In this document: positions 42,592-51,092 of the stretch, in pieces
How positions within the stretch are numbered: the first letter of the stretch is position 1
Layout of the letters: each line of letters opens with the position of its first letter
Source: JABWBD01 sp040768665
Lineage (GTDB): Bacteria > Planctomycetota > Planctomycetia > Pirellulales > Thermoguttaceae
Length of the DNA stretch: 64,000 bases
Reading direction: 5' to 3'
NCBI GenBank assembly: GCA_040768665.1
Contig: JAXGMN010000011.1
Span: 1-64,000 of the forward strand
Made by a program: the position numbers and the translations under genes
The notes under the pieces: model-generated
What the model saw: the letters and a program-made list of their open reading frames with translations, nothing else
Database searches by the model: none
What the model was told of the DNA's origin: nothing

Positions 42592-43470
42592 ATGCAAGCG
42601 GCGCTACCCCCACCGCACTCCTCACCCGAATTCTTCTCGCCGCAGGTCCACGACGCGCGGCGATTCTATCTCGACCTGGCTCCTCACGCCCGGCAACCAC
42701 TGGCGGTGGTATGCGGTGGTTTCGAGGTATCGACCCCCGATTATAGCATCGACCGCGTGGGCTTCCCCTACCATTCGGTGGAGTTCGTCGCCGGTGGCAA
42801 GGGGACGCTCGTGCTGGCCGGGCAAGCGATACCGTTGGTTTCCGGCACCGTGTTCGCTTATGGCCCCGACGTGGCGCATCGGATTACCACCGACCGCAAC
42901 GATCCGCTGGCGAAATACTTCGTCGATTTCACGGGTCGCCGGGCCGCTCGCCTGCTCCAACAGTGCGGCTTGCCGCCCGGCGAAAGCGGACGCGTATTCG
43001 CTCCCAGCGAGATCCAGCGGATCTTTGACGACCTGATCCAAAACGCACTCCGCCCTTCTCGCCTAACGGCCCAATTATGCAAAGCTTTGCTCGAATATCT
43101 GCTACTGAAAATCGCGGAATCGTTGTCGACTTGGGAGGCTGCGCAGACGCCGGCTTTTGCGACGTATGAGAGGTGCCGGCGACACATTCAAGCCGACTTC
43201 ACGCGATTGACGAGCCTGGCCCAGATCGCGCGCGAGTGCCATGTCGACGCCGCCTATCTCTGCCGGCTCTTTCGCCGGTACGACCACCAGACTCCTTACC
43301 AGTTTCTGATGCGTCTTAAGATGAACCTCGCGGCCGAACGCCTGCAGCAGCCGGGAGTGTTAGTCAAACAGGTCGCTGCCGAATCCGGTTTTGACGATCC
43401 CTTCCATTTCTCCCGAGCCTTCAAGAACGTTCTCGGCCTCTCCCCCGAAGCATTCCGCCGCCTCCGCTGA
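42592..43470 (+). CDS. AraC-family transcriptional regulator
   Basis: The ATG at 42592 is used; a GTG 28 codons earlier (42508) is possible. The 292-residue protein has an N-terminal cupin-type sensing domain (YHSVEFVAGGKGTLVLAGQ, GTVFAYGPDVAHRI). From about residue 185 it has a two-helix-turn-helix AraC domain: HIQADFTRLTSLAQIAREC, VDAAYLCRLFRRYDHQTPYQ, LKMNLAAERLQ, VAAESGFDDPFHFSRAFKNV. Such regulators bind a sugar and activate nearby transport and catabolic genes. Its divergent position next to the epimerase-to-FucP operon, with about 235 bases between the coding starts, makes that operon its likely target. Confidence 0.9.
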   Translation: MQAALPPPHSSPEFFSPQVHDARRFYLDLAPHARQPLAVVCGGFEVSTPDYSIDRVGFPYHSVEFVAGGKGTLVLAGQAIPLVSGTVFAYGPDVAHRITTDRNDPLAKYFVDFTGRRAARLLQQCGLPPGESGRVFAPSEIQRIFDDLIQNALRPSRLTAQLCKALLEYLLLKIAESLSTWEAAQTPAFATYERCRRHIQADFTRLTSLAQIARECHVDAAYLCRLFRRYDHQTPYQFLMRLKMNLAAERLQQPGVLVKQVAAESGFDDPFHFSRAFKNVLGLSPEAFRRLR

Positions 43471-43510
43471 ACCGGTTGCGAGGCGGCGAGCTTGTGAATT
43501 CTTTCACAAG

Positions 43511-43616
43511 CTCAAACGGTAAACGCCACTACCGACCCCGCGTCGGTGGAGCGATGTTTGGCAACTACAAACCGCGATCCTGTAGGCCGTTCTGTGATTT
43601 CGCTTCCGCCGGCTGG
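43511..43616. repeat. Diverged half of the 3756-3978 palindrome
   Basis: CTCAAACGGTAAACGCCACT followed by ACCGACCCCGCGTCGGTGGA, GCGATGTTTGGCAACTA and TGTGATTTCGCTTCC follows the left arm of the large palindrome. The right arm is absent. It is preceded by the small palindrome CTTGTGAATTCTTTCACAAG (43491-43510) right after the AraC stop codon and could serve as that gene's terminator. Confidence 0.75.
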
Positions 43617-43622
43617 GCCCCG

Positions 43623-45148
43623 TCAGTTCGGGGCAAGGTAAAGCTCGAAGGTCGACAACGTTGGGCAAGCACGGCTGCCGGTGATGCGGAGCCGGACTGC
43701 GTCGGCGGAAACCGTTGCCGTGCGGAGAATCCGCCGCGGTCCGATCGTTGTCCCTGCGGCGATCTCGTTCCATGTCCCATCGGTCCGGGCATCCACGGCG
43801 AACGACTCGACCCGCTGGCCAAGCGCGATATGCTCCTCAAGTCGAATCCGGTTCAGTTTCTTCACGCCGGCCAACTCCACCGTCAACTCGGCGGTTCGGA
43901 CGGCATCGTCGGTCGCCCAATAGGTACCGCGGTCTCCGTCGGTCAGGTTGCCGGGAGTAAACCGGGGATGCGGGCCGCGGGTGTTCGAGGCCGTCACGGG
44001 TTTGCCTCGCGCCAGATCGTCGGCGAAGGTCGCGTCCAGCACCTTCCGCAGGCCGATAAGCCGCTCGCAGTCGATCTCGTGAATTCGGCCGCGACGGTCG
44101 GGTGGGATATTCAGCAGCAGGTTGCAGCCGTTGCCCACGCTGCTGTAGTAGATCTCCAGCAGTTCGTCGACCGTCTTGACCCGGCTGTCCTGATCGGCAT
44201 GGTAGAACCAGCCCGGGCGGATCGATACGTCGACCTCGGCCGGGACCCAGTGGGTGCCGTCGGGTTGGCCTTGAGCCAGGGCTTTGCGGTCCGACATGCC
44301 GGGCAAACTCGGCACGTCGCAACAAGGCCCAGTTGGTGGCACTGCCGGTCCGCTCTCGTTGCCCACCCAGCGGATATCCGGGCCTCCGTCGCTGAACATC
44401 ACGGCCATTGGCTGAAGCTCGCGAACGATCTTCCGTGTTCGGCCAGTCGTAATAGGTAAGCCGGTCGATCCGCCGCGTTTCCGCGCGCTCCGCCGTAGAA
44501 GCCGTCGCCGCCGTTCGCTCCGTCGAACCAGACCTCGCAGATCTCGCCGTAGTTGGTGAGCAATTCTCGCATCTGATTGCGATAGTATTCGATGTACTTG
44601 GGGGTCGCGTAGTCGGCGTGGTTGCGGTCCCAAGGTGATAGATACACGCCCATCCGCAGGCCGTTGTCCTTGCAGGCGGCGGCCAGTTCGGCCAGCACGT
44701 CACCTTTGCCGCCTTTCCAGGGGGAATTTTTCACCGAGTGCTCGGTGTACTTGCTCGGCCAGAGGCAGAAGCCGTCGTGGTGTTTCGCGGTGACGATCAG
44801 GGCTCTCATGCCGGCCTTTTTCGCCACTTCCGCCCATTGCCGAGGATCCAGTTCCGTCGGATTGAAGATCGCCGGGCTCTCGTCGCCATAGCCCCATTCC
44901 TTGTCGGTGAAGGTATTCACCGTGAAGTGGATGAAGCCATAGTACTCCATCTCGTGCCACCGAAGCTGCCGCGAGCTGGGCACGGGACCGAAGGGGGCCG
45001 GCGGTTGGCCGCGGCCGACGTCCGCAACGGGATTGGCTTGAACGCCCGCGGTGCCGTTCGCAGCGGCCTCGCCGGCTTGCACGGCCCAGGCCGGCGCAAA
45101 GACAGCCAGGCTTGCGCAGACCGCCAGGAATGTCGATCGAATTCTCAT
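43623..45148 (-). pseudogene. Alpha-L-fucosidase (GH29) with two frameshifts
   Basis: From the ATG at 45148 a signal peptide (RSTFLAVCASLAVFAPAWA) leads into a GH29 catalytic domain: EYYGFIHFTVNTFTDKEWGY, IVTAKHHDGFCLWPSKYTEH, and EVWFDGANGGDGFYGGA with the nucleophile aspartate. The frame shifts near 44481 (one extra C on the plus strand), continues ETRRIDRLTYYDWPN, shifts again near 44433, then continues RKIVRELQPMAVMFSDGGPD, IRWVGNESG and a C-terminal discoidin-like domain (GKPVTASNTRGPHPRFTPGN). Repaired, it would be about 508 residues. It sits next to the FucP/FucU operon, which fits release of fucose outside the cell. The frameshifts may be real decay or assembly errors. Confidence 0.85.
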
Positions 45149-45185
45149 GGTGCCGCGTTTCTGGGGTGTGAATGGGATCGCGAAG

Positions 45186-46991
45186 TCAGCGCAATCCGGG
45201 GAGCAACTCGGTGGTGGGCTCGCGAAACCGGTTGTCGTGGACGAGCAGGCCGAGCCGGCCGACAAAATAGGTGTGGAAATCGTCGACGACGAGGTTGTAG
45301 GCTTCGGCGTCGGGCAGTTCCTCGAGTCGACCGATCGGCCAACTGCCCTCGATGCCATGCAGGAGTTGTCCGTCCTTCAACTGCTTGGCCATTCGCCAGC
45401 CATGGCCGCTCACCCAAAACGGGTGTCCGAGTGTCGCGGCGATCTGCTCGTCTTCCACACGGATCCGCCGCATCGGGCTGGGAAGGCGGATCGTGGCCTG
45501 CAGGACGGGCTTGTACGCAAGCTCGCCCGTCCGGGGATCCTGCGACAAGACCAGGTCGCCGGGCTGAACCTGTTCCACGGGCATTAAACCGGATTGCGTC
45601 CAGATGGGCGTACCCCGGGCAAAACAGGATGCATAGGAGTAGGTGACGCTGATGACCGGCCCATCGTAGACGAACCGGGGGCGGTCGTAGTCGCGCGTGT
45701 AGACCGGCTTTTCCCCTGGCGACTGGTATTCGTTGTAGTCCATCCACCAGTCGAACCATCGCTGCGCGTCGGGGCCGAAATCCTCGCCAGCGAGCTCGTA
45801 GAGTAGACGGTTTGCAGCCACGTTTCGCTGTTGGACGTCTCGATTGTAGGCGTCGGCGCTCCGGCGGGCCTGCTGCGAGTGGTGCTGGTAGGCCTGAACG
45901 GTGCGCGTCCGGTTGGCGTATCTTGCTTGAGGAGTGGGGCCGGAGACTCGCACGGAGCGATTGGCTCTGCGACCCGTGCCCAGGTGAGAGATGTTCACCA
46001 CGGGGACGTCGGAGAACACCGTGCTCGCCGTGGCCTTCACGACCGTCTTGGCTTCCGGTCCTTCGGACGTGACGGTGGACTTGTACAGCACGTCGCCGGA
46101 TGGGCCGACACTCAAGTCCTGCTCCAACGTGACGGGCCATCGCATGTCGGCCAGGAGGTAGGGCACGGCCTGATGAAGCGGGCGCCCCTTGAGTTCCGAC
46201 AATGCTGCCGCGTGCACCGGTTCAAAAGGCGACGAGTGGATCAATCGAATCAGAGATGCCGCTGCCACGTGGCTCCGCATCTTGGCCAGAAGCCCCACGA
46301 CTTCCAGCCCAAGCCGCTCACTACGGGGTGCGATGATCGTCTCCAGCCCGGCGGCCGCTGCGGGATCGGAAATGGCCCGGAGCCGTTCCCACGCGGCATC
46401 GGATCGTCCGGAATCGTCGCCACGGTCGAGTGCTCGAGCCAACTCCTGCAAACGATCAGACCACTCGCGCTCGGCCTGCCGATAAGCCTGATGCTCGGCG
46501 ACTTCGTCGCGGCTGGTTAAACGCCCTTCGTACCAGCAAAGCTCAAGCGCCGCCAAAGCTTCCGGATCATTCGGCACAAGATCGAGCAACTTCAGCCAGT
46601 GGAACCGCTCCTGCTGGGGCAACTTCGACTGGCGGCACCAGCGGGCTAGCGCGCGGTGTGCCGCGGCCGGAATCATCCGGTCGTAGCATTCGGCGAGCGT
46701 ACGCCGATAACGTTCGAGCAGGGGGTCCTCGGCTGCTACTTTTTGGGCTTGATGCAGCGTCAGCCACTTGCGGCCCACTTGCACGTGGCCGGTTTGCCAG
46801 CGGGCCGCCCGGGATTGCGGTGAAAGCCGCAGGGCTTTGTCGAGCAAGTCGCGGCGCGTGGCGTTGTCGCCGAGCAGTTCCGCCTTAAGTGCCTGCCGGA
46901 CCAGTTGATCGGCTTTGGAACTCCTGGAGTCACCGGCGTCGACCGCGGGCGATGCCGTCAGGACCACGAAAACCAGAAGCGACGTACTCAT
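45186..46991 (-). CDS. Exported helical-repeat protein with C-terminal HINT (intein-like) domain
   Basis: The ATG at 46991 gives the signal peptide MSTSLLVFVVLTASPAVDA; an earlier ATG 27 codons upstream does not. Of 601 residues, about 20-290 look like TPR/HEAT-type helices (NATRRDLLDKALRLSPQSRA). Residues 290-440 are a less ordered region (VYTRDYDRPRFVYDGP). From about residue 463 comes a HINT domain: YASCFARGTPIWTQSGLMPV with the nucleophile cysteine, VQPGDLVLSQDPRTGELAYK, ATLGHPFWV (the TxxH block), and AYNLVVDDFHTYFVG ending LLVHDN. Only 14 residues follow. HINT domains cleave their own chain; in polymorphic toxins they release a C-terminal toxin, but here no toxin remains. Confidence 0.82.
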   Translation of the reverse strand: MSTSLLVFVVLTASPAVDAGDSRSSKADQLVRQALKAELLGDNATRRDLLDKALRLSPQSRAARWQTGHVQVGRKWLTLHQAQKVAAEDPLLERYRRTLAECYDRMIPAAAHRALARWCRQSKLPQQERFHWLKLLDLVPNDPEALAALELCWYEGRLTSRDEVAEHQAYRQAEREWSDRLQELARALDRGDDSGRSDAAWERLRAISDPAAAAGLETIIAPRSERLGLEVVGLLAKMRSHVAAASLIRLIHSSPFEPVHAAALSELKGRPLHQAVPYLLADMRWPVTLEQDLSVGPSGDVLYKSTVTSEGPEAKTVVKATASTVFSDVPVVNISHLGTGRRANRSVRVSGPTPQARYANRTRTVQAYQHHSQQARRSADAYNRDVQQRNVAANRLLYELAGEDFGPDAQRWFDWWMDYNEYQSPGEKPVYTRDYDRPRFVYDGPVISVTYSYASCFARGTPIWTQSGLMPVEQVQPGDLVLSQDPRTGELAYKPVLQATIRLPSPMRRIRVEDEQIAATLGHPFWVSGHGWRMAKQLKDGQLLHGIEGSWPIGRLEELPDAEAYNLVVDDFHTYFVGRLGLLVHDNRFREPTTELLPGLR

Positions 46992-47291
46992 GGCCGTCGA
47001 GCCTCGTGCAAGAATGTCCCGATCTGCTGGTTTATTGTATCGGCATCTCAGGGAGTTTGTCAACGAATCCAACTCGGCAGCGTACGGCGAGTTTCTTCGG
47101 CAAGTGCCCCCCGTTTAACCGAGAGTGAAGTCGAACGTGGCGTAATGGCAGGCAGCGAGGAGACGTCTTACGTCGCACGCCTGCGGCTTGCGGTCAAACG
47201 AGGGTCGGCAATCTGCCGGTCATTCATGTCGACGATCACCCCGTCGCCGGGCCCCGCGTCGTACTCGCCGACCCCGCGCCCGGCGGCCGGC
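46992..47291. other. Intergenic region with no recognised gene
   Basis: About 300 bases lie between the HINT gene start and the ceramidase-like relic. They contain only short shadow frames. The promoter of the leftward HINT gene must lie here, but I cannot point to a convincing -35/-10 pair. Confidence 0.4.
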
Positions 47292-47390
47292 GGCGCCTAC
47301 GGTGCGGTGCCGGCCAGCACGGAGGATAGGTTCCGAGGGTTGGTCGAACGGACCCTGGAATTGATCGCTTCGCTTTGGGCGGTAGACTGA
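47292..47390 (+). pseudogene. C-terminal relic of a neutral-ceramidase-like gene
   Basis: Thirty-two codons ending in TGA read GAYGAVPASTEDRFRGLVER, then TLELIASLWAVD. This is almost the same as the last residues of the intact proteins ending at 51055 (AYGAVPES...ELVERTLELIASLWEEK) and 52712. Nothing of the N-terminal zinc domain is left upstream. It shows that a further copy once stood at the left end of the tandem array. Confidence 0.8.
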
Positions 47391-47482
47391 GAATACGGCT
47401 TATGACGCGGCACGGGTCTGCATCCCTTGCCGGTGCATCTCGTTCTCGATTGGATCCCACTCAGCCATAGGGAAGATTTACG

Positions 47483-48814
47483 ATGCGAAACGCCCCACTA
47501 CTGGCCGCTTTGGTTCTGACTTCACCATTTGCCGTTGCCGACGAGCCACGCATGGTCCGCCTAGCCGGCGCGTCCGACGAGATCGGCACGATTTGGGGCC
47601 AACTGAACAAGGAGAGTATCCGTCGCGATTTGGAGACCGGCTATCTGAAACGGGCGGCGGCAGCGGGCATCTCGAAGGAGACGCTCCTCCAGCGGTCGGC
47701 GACCTCGGTGCGAATCATCGAGCAAATCGCCCCGCACTGGCTTGAAGAAGCGCGGGCCGTCGCCCGCGCAGCCGGCGTACCGGAAGACTTATACGTCGCC
47801 TTTCTCGATGGCGTGGTGCGCGAGCGGTTCCTGCACGAGGATCCCGAGGAATGCACCTCGTACGCCGTTTCCCGCGCTCATGCCCGCGACGGCGCCATCC
47901 TGTTCCACAAGACGCGCGACAACCGGGACGTGCCGCAAGCGGTGTACATCCTGGAAAGCTCGCTGGCGGGGATCAACAAGTTCATTGCCGTATCCAACGC
48001 TCCTGGGATCCACGGGTTTTCCATGATGGTCAACGAGAAGGGGCTTGCCGGCGCGGGCGACTATCCCGCCAACCGCAAGAAGGATTCGTCCACCCTGAAG
48101 CTGGAGCCGGCCCCCGACAAGTTCCGCGGCATCATGGCCGGCACCATTCTCCGCTACATTGCCGAACGGGCGGCAACCTGCGCCGAAGCGCTGGCGATTA
48201 TCGAGGACTTCGTGGCGAAAGGATACTACGCGGGCGGCAAGGTGGGCGGAAGCCACTGGCTGTTCGTGGACCGCGAGGGCACCGTGCTGGAGGTCTGCAA
48301 CAACCCGGGGCACGTGGTCTCGATGGTTCACACACAGAAGGCTTATTTCAGCCGGCTGAACAAGAGTCCCGCAGCTCGGCGCCTGCGCGAGTCGGACGAG
48401 CCCGTCGACTTCCAGTTGTTCCGCAGCGTCTCGCGCGACCCGTCCATCTGCTTCGGCTCGTCGATCTCGGGGATGACCGTCGAAATCGACCCGGATCACC
48501 CGGAGAGGTTGACCTGTGCGTGGATTGCGCTGCCCGTCCGCGCCGTGGCGTTCCCGTTGCTGATGGGCCAGACCCGCACGCCGGCGTGCCTGGTCGACGG
48601 CACGGCCTATATGCTGGGCAAGGAAAGCCCGTCCCAGATACCACGGTGGGAGGCGATGGAGCAGGCCGCGCACGTCGACAAGCAGCGGCTGAAGGAAGAG
48701 GTGGCGGCAAGCGTCGCCGCCGGCAATCCGGAGGCGTCGCATGTTGAAATTATGGAGCAATGGTCGGATAATCAAGCTCGCAAGCTCATCGAGGCGCTCG
48801 GGCAAGCCGAATGA
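47483..48814 (+). CDS. Secreted C45-type Ntn hydrolase (acyl-CoA:6-APA acyltransferase-like)
   Basis: GGAAG precedes the ATG. The 443-residue protein has a signal peptide (MRNAPLLAALVLTSPFAVA) and no membrane anchor. GASDEIGTIWGQLNKESI matches the start of C45 proteins. HEDPEECTSYAVSRAHARDG holds the presumed N-terminal nucleophile cysteine after self-cleavage, and HKTRDN is the conserved follow-up. HGFSMMVNEKGLAGAG and KVGGSHWLFVDREGTVLEV continue the fold. Members hydrolyse or transfer acyl groups on amides, as in penicillin acyltransferase. The gene is followed 94 bases later by a truncated and two intact ceramidase-like genes, another group of amidases. A relic of a close copy is at 537-722. 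Confidence 0.85.
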   Translation: MRNAPLLAALVLTSPFAVADEPRMVRLAGASDEIGTIWGQLNKESIRRDLETGYLKRAAAAGISKETLLQRSATSVRIIEQIAPHWLEEARAVARAAGVPEDLYVAFLDGVVRERFLHEDPEECTSYAVSRAHARDGAILFHKTRDNRDVPQAVYILESSLAGINKFIAVSNAPGIHGFSMMVNEKGLAGAGDYPANRKKDSSTLKLEPAPDKFRGIMAGTILRYIAERAATCAEALAIIEDFVAKGYYAGGKVGGSHWLFVDREGTVLEVCNNPGHVVSMVHTQKAYFSRLNKSPAARRLRESDEPVDFQLFRSVSRDPSICFGSSISGMTVEIDPDHPERLTCAWIALPVRAVAFPLLMGQTRTPACLVDGTAYMLGKESPSQIPRWEAMEQAAHVDKQRLKEEVAASVAAGNPEASHVEIMEQWSDNQARKLIEALGQAE

Positions 48815-48900
48815 ATCGGCGCAGCATGTGCCGAATAACTGACACCAATGCATTCCCGCCTCGTCCGCACATCCGACGGACGACCACACCAACCGAGGAG
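48810..48900. repeat. Source copy of the duplicated 90-bp block
   Basis: This is the partner of 2150-2240. It spans the end of the C45 gene and the gap leading to the ribosome binding site GAGGAG of the truncated ceramidase-like gene. Because it is in its natural context here, this copy is probably the older one. Confidence 0.75.
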
Positions 48901-48908
48901 ACTTCACC

Positions 48909-49350
48909 ATGCGAGGTTGCGTTTTTCCGGCCTTTTCCTTCGTTGCGATCGCGCTGCTGTTTGTGTCGTCCTCGCCTGCCTCGCAGTTGCTCCTTGGCAC
49001 GGCCACGGCCGACATCACTCCCGAGGGGCCGGTGGCGCTCCGCGGGCAGTTCCGCCTGCGGACCAGCAAATCGGTGGAGACGCCGCTGTCGGCCGACGTG
49101 GTAGCCCTGGAATCGCGCGACGGCGACCAACCGCTGGACGCGGCCGTCATGGTGGCCTGCGACTTGATTGCCATTGACCTTCGTGGTCCAACTGGCCGGC
49201 GCCGGCACCTACCTGCCGACGGAGCGGGCGGTCCGCGGCGGCAGCTACAGCGCGATCGTGCAGAGCAACCGGGTCGGCCCCGAGGGCGGGCAGGTGCTCG
49301 TGGATAAGACCGTCGAGGCGATCGACGCGATTTTCGCGCCGCGCGAATGA
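48909..49350 (+). pseudogene. Neutral-ceramidase-like gene with large internal deletion
   Basis: The gene starts well: GAGGAG upstream, signal peptide (FPAFSFVAIALLFVSSSPAS), then LLLGTATADITPEGPVALRG as in the family. The reading runs on to AAVMVACDLIAID near 49175. In the next frame the sequence continues with the family's C-terminus: VVQLAGAGTYLPTERAVRGG, SYSAIVQSNRVGPEGGQVLV and DKTVEAIDAIFAPRE, ending at 49350. About 300 central codons, including the zinc site, are missing and the join is out of frame. It cannot be active. It is the second member of a run of four copies. Confidence 0.85.
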
Positions 49351-49435
49351 CGTGCCCGTGCAGGTGCAGCCGTTTGTCTACCTTCCCGTGGCGTTGGAAT
49401 CGACAGCCGTCAGCCATTGACCTAAAACGGAAATA

Positions 49436-51055
49436 ATGATGAAAAGCAGCATCGTCACCAGAGTTTTCGTTGCGCTCGGAGTCGCGGCGTCCGTGCTTGT
49501 GTTGCTTCCCGCCGTGGACCTCGCACCACAGGCAGCGCGGGCAAGCGGTGAAATGAAAAAAGTCGGGCCGCTGCGCATAGGGTGGGCCATGGCGGACCTG
49601 ACCCCCGAGGTGCCGGTTCACATGGCGGGTATGGGCTCCTTGCGGGTGTCTGAAGGGGTTATGGATCCGATCACCGCGACCGTACTCGTCCTGGAATCGG
49701 TCGGCGAAAAAGAAGCCGCCCGCGACATGCTGATCATGGTCGGCTGCGACCTGGCTCGCGCCGAAAAGGTGCTTTGCAGCCGGGTCCGTGAACTGGTTGC
49801 CGAGTTGCAGCCGGAGATCGACGTGGACAAGATCGTGCTCAACGCGACGCACAACCACGGGGCGCCGTGCGTGCGGACGGCTCCGGAACTGGCTGCGAAA
49901 CTGGCGGAACGTGGGCTGGAGGTTCCGGCGGAGTGGTCGTATTACGGCGTGGACCCGGACGCCATGTCGCCGGTCGGATACCTGGCATTCGCCGCGCCCC
50001 GGATTGCCAAGGCCATTGCCCAGGCGTGGGAGAACCGCAAGCCGGGCGGGGTGAGCTTCGGCCTGGGGCATGCCGTGGTGTCGCACAACCGCCTGGTGAC
50101 GTACGCAGACGGTCGATCGGAGCAATTCGGCCGGCTGGACCGGCCCGACTTCAGTCACATCGAAGGCTACGAGGACCACTCGGTCGGGCTTCTGTACACC
50201 TTCGATGCCGGCGGCAAGCTGACCGGCGCGGTGGTCAACGTACCCTGTTCGGCGTTGGGGTTCGGTTCGCGGATTACTGCCGACTTCTGGCACGAGACCC
50301 GCAACGAGATGCGCAAGCGTTTTGGCGAGTCGTGCTACACATTGCAGCAGGTTGCCTCGTCCGGCGAACAGTGGCCGAGGGTTCTGGTCGAATCCCGCGC
50401 CCACCAGCGCATGTTGAAGCTGAGTGGAAGGACTTCGCGGGAGGAGATTGCCGTGCGGTTGGCCGACGCCGTCGAGTCCGTCCTTCCCTACGTGCAGGAC
50501 CACATCGAGTGGAATCCGACGTTCGCGCATCGCGTGGAGCAGATCGAGTTGACCCAACTGCGCGTGACGGAAGAAATGGCGGAGAGCAGAAGCCGGCAGT
50601 TCGAGCGACTGCTCGCCCAGTATCGCAAGATGCGCGAGGAGATCGAGGCGAATCCGGAGATTCGCAAGAAGCCGAGGTGGTTCGAGAAGATCAGCGGGGT
50701 ATACTGGCAACTGGCGCGCGCCGAAAGGGTTATACGGATGTTCCAGCGCCAGCAGGCTGGGGCCAAACTGCCGGTGACGCTCCACGTGGTCCGCATCGGC
50801 GACATGGCCATCGCCACGCACCCGGTGGCGCTGTACCTCGATTTCGGCACGCAAATCAAGGCCCGCAGCAAGGCCGTGCAAACGTTCACCGTCCAGACCG
50901 CCGACGGGCATTACCGCTACCTTCCCACCGAACGTTCGCTGGCCGGCAGCGCCTACGGCGCCGTGCCCGAGAGCATCGTGTTTGGCCCCGAAGGCGGTCG
51001 GGAACTGGTCGAACGGACGCTTGAATTGATCGCTTCGCTCTGGGAGGAGAAGTGA
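49436..51055 (+). CDS. Exported neutral-ceramidase-like amidase, tandem copy 1
   Basis: The 539-residue protein starts at two adjacent ATGs (49436 or 49439) with a signal peptide (VTRVFVALGVAASVLVLLP). The mature part opens GPLRIGWAMADLTPEVPVHM, the family hallmark. It continues with MLIMVGCDLARAEKV and LNATHNHGAPCV with zinc-ligand histidines near residue 140, FGLGHAVVSHNRLVTY, and GYEDHSVGLLYTFDAGGKLT. It ends with TVQTADGHYRYLPTERSLAG before the terminal helix. The planctomycete group lacks the C-terminal domain of true ceramidase, so a different N-acyl substrate is possible. It lies 37 bases before a second copy of nearly equal length on the same strand. Confidence 0.85.
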   Translation: MMKSSIVTRVFVALGVAASVLVLLPAVDLAPQAARASGEMKKVGPLRIGWAMADLTPEVPVHMAGMGSLRVSEGVMDPITATVLVLESVGEKEAARDMLIMVGCDLARAEKVLCSRVRELVAELQPEIDVDKIVLNATHNHGAPCVRTAPELAAKLAERGLEVPAEWSYYGVDPDAMSPVGYLAFAAPRIAKAIAQAWENRKPGGVSFGLGHAVVSHNRLVTYADGRSEQFGRLDRPDFSHIEGYEDHSVGLLYTFDAGGKLTGAVVNVPCSALGFGSRITADFWHETRNEMRKRFGESCYTLQQVASSGEQWPRVLVESRAHQRMLKLSGRTSREEIAVRLADAVESVLPYVQDHIEWNPTFAHRVEQIELTQLRVTEEMAESRSRQFERLLAQYRKMREEIEANPEIRKKPRWFEKISGVYWQLARAERVIRMFQRQQAGAKLPVTLHVVRIGDMAIATHPVALYLDFGTQIKARSKAVQTFTVQTADGHYRYLPTERSLAGSAYGAVPESIVFGPEGGRELVERTLELIASLWEEK

Positions 51056-51092
51056 GTCATTGTTCCTGTCACCGAACAACGGCGAGGTAAAT

